A stretch of DNA of 64,000 nt from JANXLO01 sp038231295 (GTDB taxonomy: Bacteria > Armatimonadota > Chthonomonadetes > Chthonomonadales > Chthonomonadaceae). The notes beneath the pieces are model-generated. The model was not told where the DNA came from and searched no databases. It worked only from the letters and a program-made list of their open reading frames with translations. A program made the position numbers and the translations under genes. Positions 16,452 through 24,442 of the stretch are shown here, piece after piece; the first letter of the stretch is position 1; each line of letters begins with the position of its first letter. The DNA lies in assembly GCA_038231295.1 (NCBI GenBank), contig JBBRLP010000001.1, positions 62,001 through 126,000 on the forward strand, written 5' to 3'.

Positions 16452-17050
16452 CGGAGGTCTCCTGTGCGTTGAGATTGTTGTTGTTGGGCCATGTGTATTT
16501 TTGCACGAAGCATTTTGCGTCCGCGATGTAGTCGTGAGCGGACGGTTCCCAGAGAGCAGTTCATCAATTCGGCGATCTCCTCATACGACAGACATTCGAT
16601 GTCCGCCAGAATGACGGCGATGCGAAACTCTTCGGGGAGCGCGTTGAGCGCAGTCTGAAGATACTCTTCCAGAGCGTGGGAGAGCGCCATCTGCTCCGGG
16701 TTCGAGGCGAAGTCCGGGATTTCGAGCAGGAATTCAGACTCCCCGTCTCCTCCGCCGAGCGGCTGGTCGAGGGATTGGGTTTTGAGTTTCGGGCGCTTGC
16801 GGAGTTCGTCAATAAACACCCGCGACATGATCCGAAACAGCCAGTTTTCGAAAGGCAGACTGCGATCATAGCGGTCAAAAAAGCGGTAGGCTCGGAGGAA
16901 GGATTCCTGCGTCAGGTCTTCGGCATCGGCAGCGTTTCCGGTCATACGGTAGGCGACGTTATAGGCCTGTCGGTGACACTTGTTCACCAACTGGTCGAAC
17001 TCCCGTCGGTCTTTCCGTGCGCTGCCGGTCAGCAGCCTTGCGATATCCAT
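16448..17050 (-). CDS. ECF RNA polymerase sigma factor
   Basis: This is a 200-residue sigma-70 family protein with regions 2 and 4 only. Region 2 spans about residues 25-95 (AYRMTGNAADAEDLTQESFLRAY, then FENWLFRIMSRVFIDELRKR). Region 4 spans about residues 130-190 (LPEEFRIAVILADIECLSYEEIAELM, then SLGTVRSRLHRGRKMLR). An AGGAGG site precedes the ATG. It is encoded with its anti-sigma factor (4-bp overlap) and HtrA, so it probably controls an envelope-stress regulon that includes this operon. The upstream region holds a fragment of the hairpin repeat. Confidence 0.95.
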   Translation of the reverse strand: MDIARLLTGSARKDRREFDQLVNKCHRQAYNVAYRMTGNAADAEDLTQESFLRAYRFFDRYDRSLPFENWLFRIMSRVFIDELRKRPKLKTQSLDQPLGGGDGESEFLLEIPDFASNPEQMALSHALEEYLQTALNALPEEFRIAVILADIECLSYEEIAELMNCSLGTVRSRLHRGRKMLRAKIHMAQQQQSQRTGDLR

Positions 17051-17125
17051 CCTGAAACGCCTCCTGTTTCGAGATACGGACGGATTCGCTTCGGAAGTTC
17101 CCCTCGCCGTTTTTCTGCAACTGAG

Positions 17126-17210
17126 CGAAGGGTTTCACCCTTCGTTGTCCAGGAGAAGCAAAGGGTTGACACCCCTCGCTACGCGCCTGCGGCAGATCGT
17201 CCTTCGGACG
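17126..17210 (-). repeat. Partial copy C of the hairpin element
   Basis: CGAAGGGT (17126-17133) pairs with ACCCTTCG (17137-17144) around TTC. Then 17157-17185 is identical over 29 bases to 13951-13979 in element B. CGTCCTTCGGACG follows at 17198-17210. Terminal inverted repeats are absent, so this is a decayed or partial copy. It lies between the polysaccharide deacetylase gene and the ECF sigma gene. Confidence 0.7.
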
Positions 17211-17237
17211 CAACACGCGTCCGGAAGGCTGTGGGTC

Positions 17238-18107
17238 TCAGTGTTCCTCATGCTGAAAGGACTGTGCTGCGCTGCGGGGCCGATCCGGGAGATGGGCGAG
17301 GAGTTCGGAGGCGGTGACGCAGCGATAGCCTCGTGCCTTGAGCGTGTCCAGAATACGGGGGAGTGCGACGGCTGTTTCGGGATAGTCGTGGAGGAGTAGG
17401 ATACTGCCGTTCTGAATCCAGTGCAGAGTTTTGTCGGCGATACGGTCCGGTGAGGACGCTATATCGAAGTCGCCGGACGCGGTGGTATAGCCGACAGTGA
17501 TGTAGCCAAGGGAACGGATGTCCTCGATCACCGCAGGATTGTAACGCATTCCAGGCGGGCGGAGCAGGGTGAGATGCTTGCCCGTGAGCATGGTGTAGGT
17601 GATATCCGCGTCATTGATCTCCCGATGGCGTTCTTTGGGGCTGAGGCTGTCGAGGCGGCGGTGTGTATCGGAATGATTGCCGATTTCGTGGCCCTCGGAA
17701 ATAGTCTGTAGGAGGAGGTCGGGATGTGCGCGCATATTCTTGCCCACGTCGAAGAAGGTGGCGCGGATGCCGTGCTGCTTGAGAATGGCGAGTATCTGCG
17801 GGCGGCTCTGCGGATGCGGGCCGTCGTCAAAGGTCAGCGCAACTTCCGGGACGGTGCGGTTGCCGTGTGCGAAATAGGCTTCGTCCCCGTCGTACAGGTC
17901 ATCACCGCGCATCCTGTGATAGATCAGGACAGGGTTGATGCTCTGACTCCAACCCGTGCCATGAAAATAGTCGAACCAGATAGCAACGGCTGCAACCACT
18001 ATTCCGGCAAGGATCACCTTTCCCTTTCGGGTGGCGGGCAGCAGTCGGTAGCGTCTCTTTGAAACGGGTGGCTCCAGCGCGGGGATGAGTTCGGGCGAGG
18101 TTTCCAT
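17238..18107 (-). CDS. Polysaccharide deacetylase (CE4/NodB) with N-terminal membrane anchor
   Basis: This is a 289-residue protein. After a basic N-terminus, a membrane helix (VILAGIVVAAVAIWFDYF, residues 31-48) anchors the catalytic domain outside the membrane. Metal-binding CE4 motifs are visible: TFDDGP (D94, D95), NHSDTH (H145, H149), and LLRPPGMRY as the later motif. The final LLLHD motif is near residue 245. It removes N-acetyl groups from a surface polysaccharide or peptidoglycan; the substrate is unknown. It stands alone upstream of the sigma factor operon. Confidence 0.92.
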   Translation of the reverse strand: METSPELIPALEPPVSKRRYRLLPATRKGKVILAGIVVAAVAIWFDYFHGTGWSQSINPVLIYHRMRGDDLYDGDEAYFAHGNRTVPEVALTFDDGPHPQSRPQILAILKQHGIRATFFDVGKNMRAHPDLLLQTISEGHEIGNHSDTHRRLDSLSPKERHREINDADITYTMLTGKHLTLLRPPGMRYNPAVIEDIRSLGYITVGYTTASGDFDIASSPDRIADKTLHWIQNGSILLLHDYPETAVALPRILDTLKARGYRCVTASELLAHLPDRPRSAAQSFQHEEH

Positions 18108-18190
18108 AGAATTGTGTACGAGAACTGGGCGGCGAACTGCGCCGTCCTTCTGACGGAGTGCGGAGCGGGTCCAATGCTGTCCGCTTCGTA

Positions 18191-18219
18191 TTGACAGACG
18201 CGGCCAGTTGCCGTATAAT
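18191..18219 (+). promoter_or_regulatory. Consensus sigma-70 promoter of tRNA-Leu
   Basis: TTGACA (18191-18196), exactly 17 bp, then TATAAT (18214-18219). Both hexamers match consensus, and the tRNA begins 14 bp further on. Confidence 0.9.
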
Positions 18220-18232
18220 TACGGGCGTACAG

Positions 18233-18315
18233 GCCGAAGTGGCGGAATGGCATACGCGATGGTCTCAAAAACCATTGAGGGTAACCTCATGTGGGTTCGA
18301 CCCCCACCTTCGGCA
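18233..18315 (+). tRNA. tRNA-Leu (anticodon CAA)
   Basis: The acceptor GCCGAAG (18233-18239) pairs with CTTCGGC (18308-18314), and discriminator A is at 18315; CCA is not encoded. The anticodon loop CTCAAAA sits on an ATGGT/ACCAT stem and gives CAA. A long variable arm (TGAGG/CCTCA) and a T arm GTGGG-TTCGACC-CCCAC support a class II leucine tRNA. Confidence 0.95.
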
Positions 18316-18321
18316 GTGAGA

Positions 18322-18363
18322 ATGGGCGGGGTGGTGAAAAGCAGTATTCACTACCCTGCCCAT
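18322..18363. terminator. Bidirectional terminator hairpin after tRNA-Leu
   Basis: Bases 18322-18338 pair with 18347-18363 over 17 bp including two G-U pairs, with an 8-base loop. It lies between tRNA-Leu (+) and the thuA-like gene (-). The T-run is weak on either side. Confidence 0.7.
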
Positions 18364-18371
18364 CGTTCTGG

Positions 18372-19049
18372 TCAGGCCAGTTCTTCTGCGCTGGCCGCCC
18401 AGAGCAGGCCGCGTGTGAACAGCCGGAGGGGGTCGGGTTCGTTGACCGTCGCCGCATTGTGGCCGAGCGAGGTGTAGAAGACGCGCCCACTGCCATACAC
18501 CTTTGTCCAGACGACCGGCATCTGTACCAGTCCGTTACCGACGTGTGGGCCGTCGGCTCCCGGAGTGGGGAAGGGGGTCGTTGCCAGGACCTTATTCGCC
18601 GGATCGGTATGCAGGTAGTACTGCTCGGAGGTTACCTCAAAGTCGCTCGCGCCATGCGTGATGAAATGTGAAGGCTCGGTAATCTGCACGGGGTAAGTGA
18701 CGCCGGAATTGCCAGGATGCGAAACCCACTGTCCCCCGGTCATAAAGTGCCATTCGGTCGCCTCGCGGAACGAGTCGCACATCCCGCCGTGGCAGCCCGC
18801 CATTCCGACACCGCTTTTGACCGCCGCTGTGACGCCGTTTACCTGGTCGCCGGTAATCTTTCCCATCGTCCAGATCGGGACGATGAGCGAAAGGGATTTC
18901 AGTTTTTCCACATCGAGAAACGAATCGAGTGTATCGGACATCTCCACATCGAAACCATAGCCGGTAAGCACTCCCGTCACAATGTCCGCAACGGGTTTCG
19001 GCTCGTGTCCGTCCCATCCCCCCCAAACAATCAATGCACTGCGTCCCAT
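18372..19049 (-). CDS. ThuA-like domain protein
   Basis: The start is the ATG at 19049, with AAGGAG five bases upstream; a longer frame reaches 19109 without a ribosome site. The 225-residue protein is a single ThuA-type glutamine amidotransferase-like fold: ALIVWGGWDGHEP at the N-terminus, DSFLDVEKLKSLSLIVPIW, GVGMAGCHGG, and VFYTSLGHN near the end. The family is associated with trehalose or disaccharide metabolism and often lies near Gfo/Idh/MocA dehydrogenases; none is adjacent here. No signal peptide is present. The exact activity is unknown. Confidence 0.88.
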   Translation of the reverse strand: MGRSALIVWGGWDGHEPKPVADIVTGVLTGYGFDVEMSDTLDSFLDVEKLKSLSLIVPIWTMGKITGDQVNGVTAAVKSGVGMAGCHGGMCDSFREATEWHFMTGGQWVSHPGNSGVTYPVQITEPSHFITHGASDFEVTSEQYYLHTDPANKVLATTPFPTPGADGPHVGNGLVQMPVVWTKVYGSGRVFYTSLGHNAATVNEPDPLRLFTRGLLWAASAEELA

Positions 19050-19261
19050 AGTTTCTCCTTGCACCGCGAAAATGAGAATTGGCTCCCTTGCCGCGACGAG
19101 TTTAATCATCCGCCAATTTCGTTCGACATATACTCAGATGTTTCCTCTTCCGGTCGGAGATGCTCTCTCGTCCGGCAACCGGGACACGCTGTGATTCGTA
19201 GTGAGAAAGTAGACCGCACCGGATTCTAGCGTCCCGGTCACAGAAGGAGTATGAGGAGACG

Positions 19262-20182
19262 ATGATCGGAAGAACCGTTCTGCTTCAGATGGCGAACAAC
19301 AAGAAGATGGAATCCTTTGTCCGCAGCAATCGCTGGGCTGTTCGCTCCGCAAGCCGCTTTGTGGCAGGGGAAACGGTTGAGGCCGCTATCGCTCCTGTCT
19401 GCGCCCTCAATCAACAGGGCATTACGGCGACGCTGGACTTGCTCGGTGAGAGCGTCAAAAATGAACAGGAAGTTGCCGAAGTCCTCGACACCTATCTGCG
19501 GCTGTTTCAGATCATCGGACAGGAGCAGTTGAATGCCAATGTCTCTATCAAATTGACCGCACTGGGGCTGGACATTGACCCGGAACTCTGTTGCCGCAAC
19601 ATGGAGCGCCTCTTGACAGCCGCCGGGCCGAAACAGTTCGTGCGGATAGACATGGAGGGTTCCGACTACACGCAGCGTACTCTAGACCTTTTCTACCGGC
19701 TCTGGAACGGTCCTTCCCAGTGGCGTAATGTCGGCGTGGTGATTCAGTCTTATCTTCGCCGCAGCGCCGAGGATGTCGAGCAGCTTATTGCCGCAGGAGC
19801 GCGTGTGCGGCTATGCAAAGGCGCTTACAAAGAGCCTCCGACAGTCGCCTTCCCGGAGAAATCCGAAGTAGATGCCAACTATGTCCGGCTTATGCAGCGC
19901 CTGATGAAGGACGGCAACTATCCGGGTATCGCCACGCATGATGAAAAGATGATCGCCGCGACCCGCGACTATGCAGAGGCAGAGAATATCGGGCTGGATA
20001 GGTTTGAATTCCAGATGCTCTTCGGAATCCGGCGCGACCTGCAAACGCAACTTGTCAAAGAGGGTTACCGAATGCGAGTTTACACCCCGTTCGGCACCTA
20101 TTGGTACCCTTACATGATGCGCCGTCTGGCAGAGCGTCCTGCCAATCTGTGGTTCGTTCTCAAGAACGCGCTACGTGGCTAA
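19262..20182 (+). CDS. Proline dehydrogenase
   Basis: This 306-residue FAD-dependent TIM-barrel enzyme oxidises proline to pyrroline-5-carboxylate. Conserved elements are NVSIKLTALGLDID, FVRIDMEGSDYT, VGVVIQSYLRRS, RVRLCKGAYKEPP, and the C-terminal QMLFGIRRDLQ and RVYTPFGTYWYPYMMRRLAE substrate-binding segments. It is a monofunctional short form, as in Gram-positive bacteria and Deinococcus. No P5C dehydrogenase is adjacent. GGAG precedes the ATG closely (GAGGAGACG). It is convergent with the next gene, with 24 bp between stops. Confidence 0.95.
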   Translation: MIGRTVLLQMANNKKMESFVRSNRWAVRSASRFVAGETVEAAIAPVCALNQQGITATLDLLGESVKNEQEVAEVLDTYLRLFQIIGQEQLNANVSIKLTALGLDIDPELCCRNMERLLTAAGPKQFVRIDMEGSDYTQRTLDLFYRLWNGPSQWRNVGVVIQSYLRRSAEDVEQLIAAGARVRLCKGAYKEPPTVAFPEKSEVDANYVRLMQRLMKDGNYPGIATHDEKMIAATRDYAEAENIGLDRFEFQMLFGIRRDLQTQLVKEGYRMRVYTPFGTYWYPYMMRRLAERPANLWFVLKNALRG

Positions 20183-20206
20183 AACCAACGTTTCCGAGAG
20201 TGCGGC

Positions 20207-21502
20207 TCATTTCCAGCGGAACAGTATGGCTCCTGAGGGTCCCATCTCTACGGGGAGAGACAGCAGACCCTCCACTCCGGGTTTGCCCCCGAGTTCCCGC
20301 CACTTCCCGGTCGCCAGGTCGAGCTGCTCCACAGCCCGCTTGCCCACCTGGAGTCCAATCTGCGTCTTGACCCCGGAACGGTAATCCCGGTTGGTCACCA
20401 GCACGTAGACAAAGCCTTTATCGCCCCAAAAAGTGCCGATAGAGAGATCGCCGGTTCCCGCCGCTTTCACGAGCGAAAACTCCGGCTGAGATTTTCCATC
20501 TGGAGGAATCTTCCCCGTTTGAAAAGTCTCTTCGACTTTCGCGTCATAGAGCCATTTGCCGAGAGCGCGTACTTCCGCATTTACCTTTCGCACCGGCTCA
20601 TAGAGTGTTCCAGGGCTGCCATCGCGCCTGCGGATGGCGTTGCTCCACTTGAAGGAAGGATCGTTCGGCTCCCAGTAGGTGAAGTAGGCGAGGCCCTTCG
20701 CGCCATAGACGAGCGTCTGCATCGCCTCAAAGCGAAGTTCGTTCTCAGTCAGAGCGCGGTAGGGGCCGTGCTGGACAGAGAGGACGATCTGCCAGAAGGG
20801 AGCAGGGGGCTGCGTGGCGTTGCTAGCGTGCTGCGCGGCGGCCAGATTTCCAAAAAAGCCCGGCCTATCCGCGCCTTCCAGGAAAAAATAGTGATCCCAG
20901 CTCAGCACATCGGGCTTCACGACCTGCATAAACCTGTCGAGATACTGATCGTAGGTGAGAGTGTTTAGCTGGCTCGGATTGGCGGTGAGGTCGGAGGTGG
21001 CGTAGTTGGGAAGCAGATTGATGAAGACCATGCGGTCGGGGTCAAGGCGATGGAGTTCTGCCACGACCTCTGCGAGGTCCTCAAAGGCGTTCGCGCCGGG
21101 TTCGTCGGTCAGAAAGTAGCCCATCAGAGCCGGACTTTTGCGGTAATCGTTCACGATGCTGCGAAGCGCGGCCGCCCCGCTCGGATTGTGGGAGAGTGAA
21201 AGCGGCATTCGCGAATCGCTGATGATCGCTTTTAGCCCGGTTTTCGCCGTGAGGTCGAGTATTTTCCGATTGCGGGCGACCGTCGCCTCTCCTTCACAGG
21301 GAGGCATGACAACGGTAAAGCCCGCGTCGGCGATGGCCCGGTACTGTTCGGCGGTAATGAACGGTTCGGGAGGCCCACACCAAAAGGTGATGGGGAAAGA
21401 CTTCGGCACCCAGCCCGTGTTTTTCTCCTGACCGCCGCCTGGCAGCGCAAAGCAGAGAAGGAGGGCGGGCAGCAGGCAGGAAAGCCAGCCATATCGAGTC
21501 AT
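20207..21502 (-). CDS. Secreted glycoside hydrolase-like TIM-barrel protein
   Basis: This is a 431-residue protein with a signal peptide (WLSCLLPALLLCFALPGGGQ). The region from ITFWCGPPEPFITAEQYRAI to about residue 330 reads as a clan-A-like barrel: AGFTVVMPPCEG, MGYFLTDEPGAN with a candidate acid glutamate, SWDHYFF, and GAKGLAYFTYWEP. The C-terminal 90 residues form a beta domain. It is likely an extracellular glycosidase acting on plant or microbial polysaccharide; family and substrate are not assigned. AGGAGAC precedes the ATG. Confidence 0.75.
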   Translation of the reverse strand: MTRYGWLSCLLPALLLCFALPGGGQEKNTGWVPKSFPITFWCGPPEPFITAEQYRAIADAGFTVVMPPCEGEATVARNRKILDLTAKTGLKAIISDSRMPLSLSHNPSGAAALRSIVNDYRKSPALMGYFLTDEPGANAFEDLAEVVAELHRLDPDRMVFINLLPNYATSDLTANPSQLNTLTYDQYLDRFMQVVKPDVLSWDHYFFLEGADRPGFFGNLAAAQHASNATQPPAPFWQIVLSVQHGPYRALTENELRFEAMQTLVYGAKGLAYFTYWEPNDPSFKWSNAIRRRDGSPGTLYEPVRKVNAEVRALGKWLYDAKVEETFQTGKIPPDGKSQPEFSLVKAAGTGDLSIGTFWGDKGFVYVLVTNRDYRSGVKTQIGLQVGKRAVEQLDLATGKWRELGGKPGVEGLLSLPVEMGPSGAILFRWK

Positions 21503-21549
21503 CTTGTCTCCTGACGACAGGCGTTCCGACCTGGGAACGTCGCTGTCCC

Positions 21550-21578
21550 TTGACTTCCGGGGCCAGTTAGCATATAAT
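21550..21578 (+). promoter_or_regulatory. Sigma-70 promoter of tRNA-Pro
   Basis: TTGACT (21550-21555), a 17-bp spacer and TATAAT (21573-21578) lie 32 bp upstream of the tRNA. Confidence 0.85.
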
Positions 21579-21609
21579 ACACCGGTTTGCGCGACACCGC
21601 AGACCTTCC

Positions 21610-21682
21610 CGGAGTGTGGCGCAGTTGGTAGCGCGGGTCGTTTGGGACGATCAGGTCGCAGGTTCGAATCCTGTCACTCCGA
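21610..21682 (+). tRNA. tRNA-Pro (anticodon TGG)
   Basis: The acceptor CGGAGTG (21610-21616) pairs with CACTCCG (21675-21681), with discriminator A at 21682. The anticodon stem GGTCG/CGATC (one G-U pair) holds loop TTTGGGA, giving TGG. The T arm reads GCAGG-TTCGAAT-CCTGT. CCA is not encoded. Confidence 0.95.
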
Positions 21683-21689
21683 TAGCGCC

Positions 21690-21965
21690 TTATTCCGAGC
21701 CGAAACTCGGTGACCCGACATGTCCGCAGCGTCCGCAGCGAACATCGTCGGCATTAGGACGAAACGCCAGACCGCTCCCGGCAGAAAAAAACGGCTGAGC
21801 CGACACCTGCTTGCCCCCGCATTTTTCACATTTCGCTCCGGACGGTGGACGGCGCAGCACCTTTGCCGGGGCCGCCTCTTCGGTTTGAGAAAAGGGCCGT
21901 AATCGCCGCAGAAGCCGTCCGCCTTCGTGTGTCTCCGCTGTTTTGCTCTCCGTCTCGTCATTCAT
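21690..21965 (-). CDS. Small zinc-ribbon protein
   Basis: This is a 91-residue protein whose ATG overlaps the stop of the upstream acetyltransferase gene as ATGA, implying coupled translation. The first 45 residues are charged and basic. Two CxxC pairs, C46-EK-C49 and C77-GR-C80, are spaced 27 residues apart and suit one zinc ribbon. The role is unknown; nucleic-acid or protein binding is possible. The gene is easily missed because a longer frame runs upstream in the same phase. Confidence 0.7.
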   Translation of the reverse strand: MNDETESKTAETHEGGRLLRRLRPFSQTEEAAPAKVLRRPPSGAKCEKCGGKQVSAQPFFSAGSGLAFRPNADDVRCGRCGHVGSPSFGSE

Positions 21966-22522
21966 CGTGGCCTCAACTCCAGCGTCAGTGGCAGTACGGC
22001 GTTCTCCGGTTCGATCCCTGCGCCAGCAATTCCTCGAATGACAGCGATCTCCGTGCAGTCGTGGAACTTCGGGCAGTAGACGCACTCCGTCCATACTTTG
22101 CGCGGCAGCAGCGACTTGTCCACAATGGTGAACTGTGCCTTCTCGAAGAGTTGAGGCACATACGTCAGCGCGAACACACGGGAAATCCCGATCTCCTCCG
22201 CTTCCGACAGACACGCCTGGATCAGCTGCATTCCATAGCCACGCCCCTGCGCCTCTTCCAGAACGGCGAGCGACTTCAGTTCCGCAAGGTCTTTCCAACT
22301 GATATGCAGGGCTGCACAGCCCACAATCTTGCCCGACTCTTCTATCACGAAAAAGTCACGGATGTTCTCGTAGAGTTGACTCATGCTCCGGTGCAGCATC
22401 GCCCCACGATCCGCGAAGCCGTTGATGATCTGCTGCATCACCACCACATCACCGGTTCTGGCTCGGCGTATGTTTCCGGTCGCTGCCAGCCTGTCGAAAG
22501 TCCTTAATTCAGTTTGAGCCAT
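21962..22522 (-). CDS. GNAT N-acetyltransferase, short ArgA-like
   Basis: The start is the ATG at 22522, preceded by AAGGAG; an in-frame ATG at 22594 has no ribosome site. The 186-residue protein has GNAT motifs: NIRRARTGDVVVMQQIINGFA, FFVIEESGKIVGCAALH, LAELKSLAVLEEAQGRGYG (acetyl-CoA loop) and VFALTYVPQLFEKAQFTIV. KVWTECVYCPKFHDCTE is typical of stand-alone N-acetylglutamate synthase-like acetyltransferases. It probably N-acetylates glutamate or another amino acid for arginine synthesis, but no arg gene is near. It is coupled to the zinc-ribbon gene. Confidence 0.85.
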   Translation of the reverse strand: MAQTELRTFDRLAATGNIRRARTGDVVVMQQIINGFADRGAMLHRSMSQLYENIRDFFVIEESGKIVGCAALHISWKDLAELKSLAVLEEAQGRGYGMQLIQACLSEAEEIGISRVFALTYVPQLFEKAQFTIVDKSLLPRKVWTECVYCPKFHDCTEIAVIRGIAGAGIEPENAVLPLTLELRPR

Positions 22523-22642
22523 TGTGCCGCTCCTTATCAACTCCCTCATAATCCTTCTTCCATTGTACGTGAAAACCCGTTTCTTTGCAACCATCCGTCG
22601 TGCGACATGGCTGGCGACGGCTTCGCGAATTGTCGAAAATGC

Positions 22643-22690
22643 TATAATCTGTGTGTTGTGAAGCCTGTTCGACTGCGGTTTGAAATCCGC
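22643..22690 (+). promoter_or_regulatory. Probable -10 element and leader hairpin of the phosphodiester glycosidase gene
   Basis: TATAAT at 22643-22648 is a perfect -10 box, without a convincing -35. A 16-base hairpin with one mismatch (22675-22690, GCGG...CCGC around TTTGAAAT) lies between it and the ribosome site GGAGGA at 22701. Confidence 0.45.
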
Positions 22691-22712
22691 TGCTGATTCT
22701 GGAGGACTGCCC

Positions 22713-24440
22713 GTGCGCCCTGCTAATATACGTCTCTTCTACCTGAGTATTCTGCTCGTCCTTGCCTCGCTATCCGTCTGTTCCGACGCCGAGACGACGC
22801 GAATTCAGCGCGAGATTGCGCCTGGTATTCGCTACACCCAGGAGATTACAACCGGAGACGCACCTCTTCTTGTCAATATTTTGGAAGTGGATTTGAAAGC
22901 GAGAGGCGTTCAGGTCAAAGTGGGACAGGCGAGGGATGTCATCTCTTACTCCGGGGAGGCGCAGGGCCGGGAGACAGTCAGTCATCTGGCAGGACGGACG
23001 GGAGCGTTCGCAGCGATCAACGGAGACTATTTCCCCTACAATGGCGATCCGACCAGCCTGGAAATCCGTGATGGAGAACTCCTGAGCGAACCTATCGGCT
23101 ACCGGGCCGGGTTTGGGCTTGAAGGCACAAAAGCCCATATCGAGGTCGTGACTTCACGGGGAACAGTCCGAACCGCAGATGGCAGCGTACTTGCTCTGGA
23201 CGGGATCAATCACCTGCCCCATGACAAAGAGACGGTGCTGCTGACCCCGGCCTATGCGGCGACCCCGGCGCTCAAACTGCCCTGCACCATTCTGCGTTTG
23301 ACGGAAGTGAAAGACCCGTTCCGTGTTTCGCAGGAGGTGAAAGCTAAAATCGCTGAGGTGCAGAACTGCCCGCAAGACACGCCACTGCCGCCCTGTGCGA
23401 AGGACGAACTGCTAGTTGTCGCGGTGGGAGAGGCGGGGTCTCGCCTGGCTGCCTGCAAACCGGACGATAGGGTAAGTCTCCGTTACGAACTGCTCCCTGT
23501 TGTGACGAAAGCGGCTGCGTCGGACGTGCGACCCATCTGGCAAAAAATGCAGCAGGCGATTGGAGGCGGGCCGTGGCTTGTCAAAGACGGAGTGGTTTAT
23601 GTGGACGGCGCGGAGGAGCGGTTCTCTCCTGCGGAGTTCGTCAATGCGCGTCATCCCCGAACCGCAATCGGTATCAAGAAGAACGGTCATCTCCTGCTCG
23701 TTACTGTAGATGGCCGAAAGAAAATCAGCCGTGGCGCGACACTCCCGGAAATGGCGCAGATTATGCTGCGGCTGGGAGCGCAGCAGGCGATGAATCTGGA
23801 TGGCGGAGGCTCTACGGACATGGTAGTCGCGGGAGGCGTCGTCAACACGCCGTCCGATGGCACGGAACGCCCGGTCGTCAATGCCCTGCTGGTCTTCGCC
23901 TCGGTTCCGGAATCAGAGTCTGTTACCGGATTGAGCAAGTATCGGGATTTTGGCGATGCGATCGTCCTTCATGCCGGGCAGTCGCGGTCACTGCATTGGA
24001 CCGACAGCAGCGGCAAACCGCTCACAATCCCAATCCTGTGGGGTACAGAAAATGGGCTGGGTTTCGTAAGTCAGGGCGGAGTGTTCAGCGCCTACTCCGC
24101 CGGAAAGGGCGTTCTCTACCGACAGACCGGGGGTACACGCTTCTCCACCCATGTGACAGTTTTGCCTGCCGCTCCAGCCCACGCCAAAGCCGTCTTCGGA
24201 ACGCCACTGCCAGACAATCCCAATTCAACTCCGGTAACGCTCACTATCACCGACGCCTTTGGCAATGCCGTTCCCGACATTACTCCTGCGGTCACGGTGT
24301 CAAGTGGAGTCATGTCGCGCCTGCACCCGACGAATGCCAAAGGGCATATCCAGTTTACGGTCGAATGGGCCTCCACCCTGGAAAAACGTAAGCTGCTCGT
24401 CGCCCTGCCGGGAGAGCCACCGTTGGAATTTTCCCCGTAA
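22713..24440 (+). CDS. Secreted phosphodiester glycosidase (NAGPA domain) protein
   Basis: GTG at 22713 follows GGAGGA by 6 bp and is preferred over an in-frame TTG at 22680. The 575-residue protein has a signal peptide (IRLFYLSILLVLASLSVCSDA). The NAGPA-like domain spans about residues 60-420: FAAINGDYFPYNGDP near its start, RHPRTAIGIKKNGHLLLVTVDGR, and QQAMNLDGGGSTDMVV with the family DGGGS motif. The C-terminal 160 residues form one or two Ig-like domains (TPVTLTITDAFGNAVPDITP). The family hydrolyses phosphodiester-linked sugars, for example on teichoic-acid-like or exopolysaccharides. It converges with the next gene with 2 bp between stops. Confidence 0.88.
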   Translation: MRPANIRLFYLSILLVLASLSVCSDAETTRIQREIAPGIRYTQEITTGDAPLLVNILEVDLKARGVQVKVGQARDVISYSGEAQGRETVSHLAGRTGAFAAINGDYFPYNGDPTSLEIRDGELLSEPIGYRAGFGLEGTKAHIEVVTSRGTVRTADGSVLALDGINHLPHDKETVLLTPAYAATPALKLPCTILRLTEVKDPFRVSQEVKAKIAEVQNCPQDTPLPPCAKDELLVVAVGEAGSRLAACKPDDRVSLRYELLPVVTKAAASDVRPIWQKMQQAIGGGPWLVKDGVVYVDGAEERFSPAEFVNARHPRTAIGIKKNGHLLLVTVDGRKKISRGATLPEMAQIMLRLGAQQAMNLDGGGSTDMVVAGGVVNTPSDGTERPVVNALLVFASVPESESVTGLSKYRDFGDAIVLHAGQSRSLHWTDSSGKPLTIPILWGTENGLGFVSQGGVFSAYSAGKGVLYRQTGGTRFSTHVTVLPAAPAHAKAVFGTPLPDNPNSTPVTLTITDAFGNAVPDITPAVTVSSGVMSRLHPTNAKGHIQFTVEWASTLEKRKLLVALPGEPPLEFSP

Positions 24441-24442
24441 AC

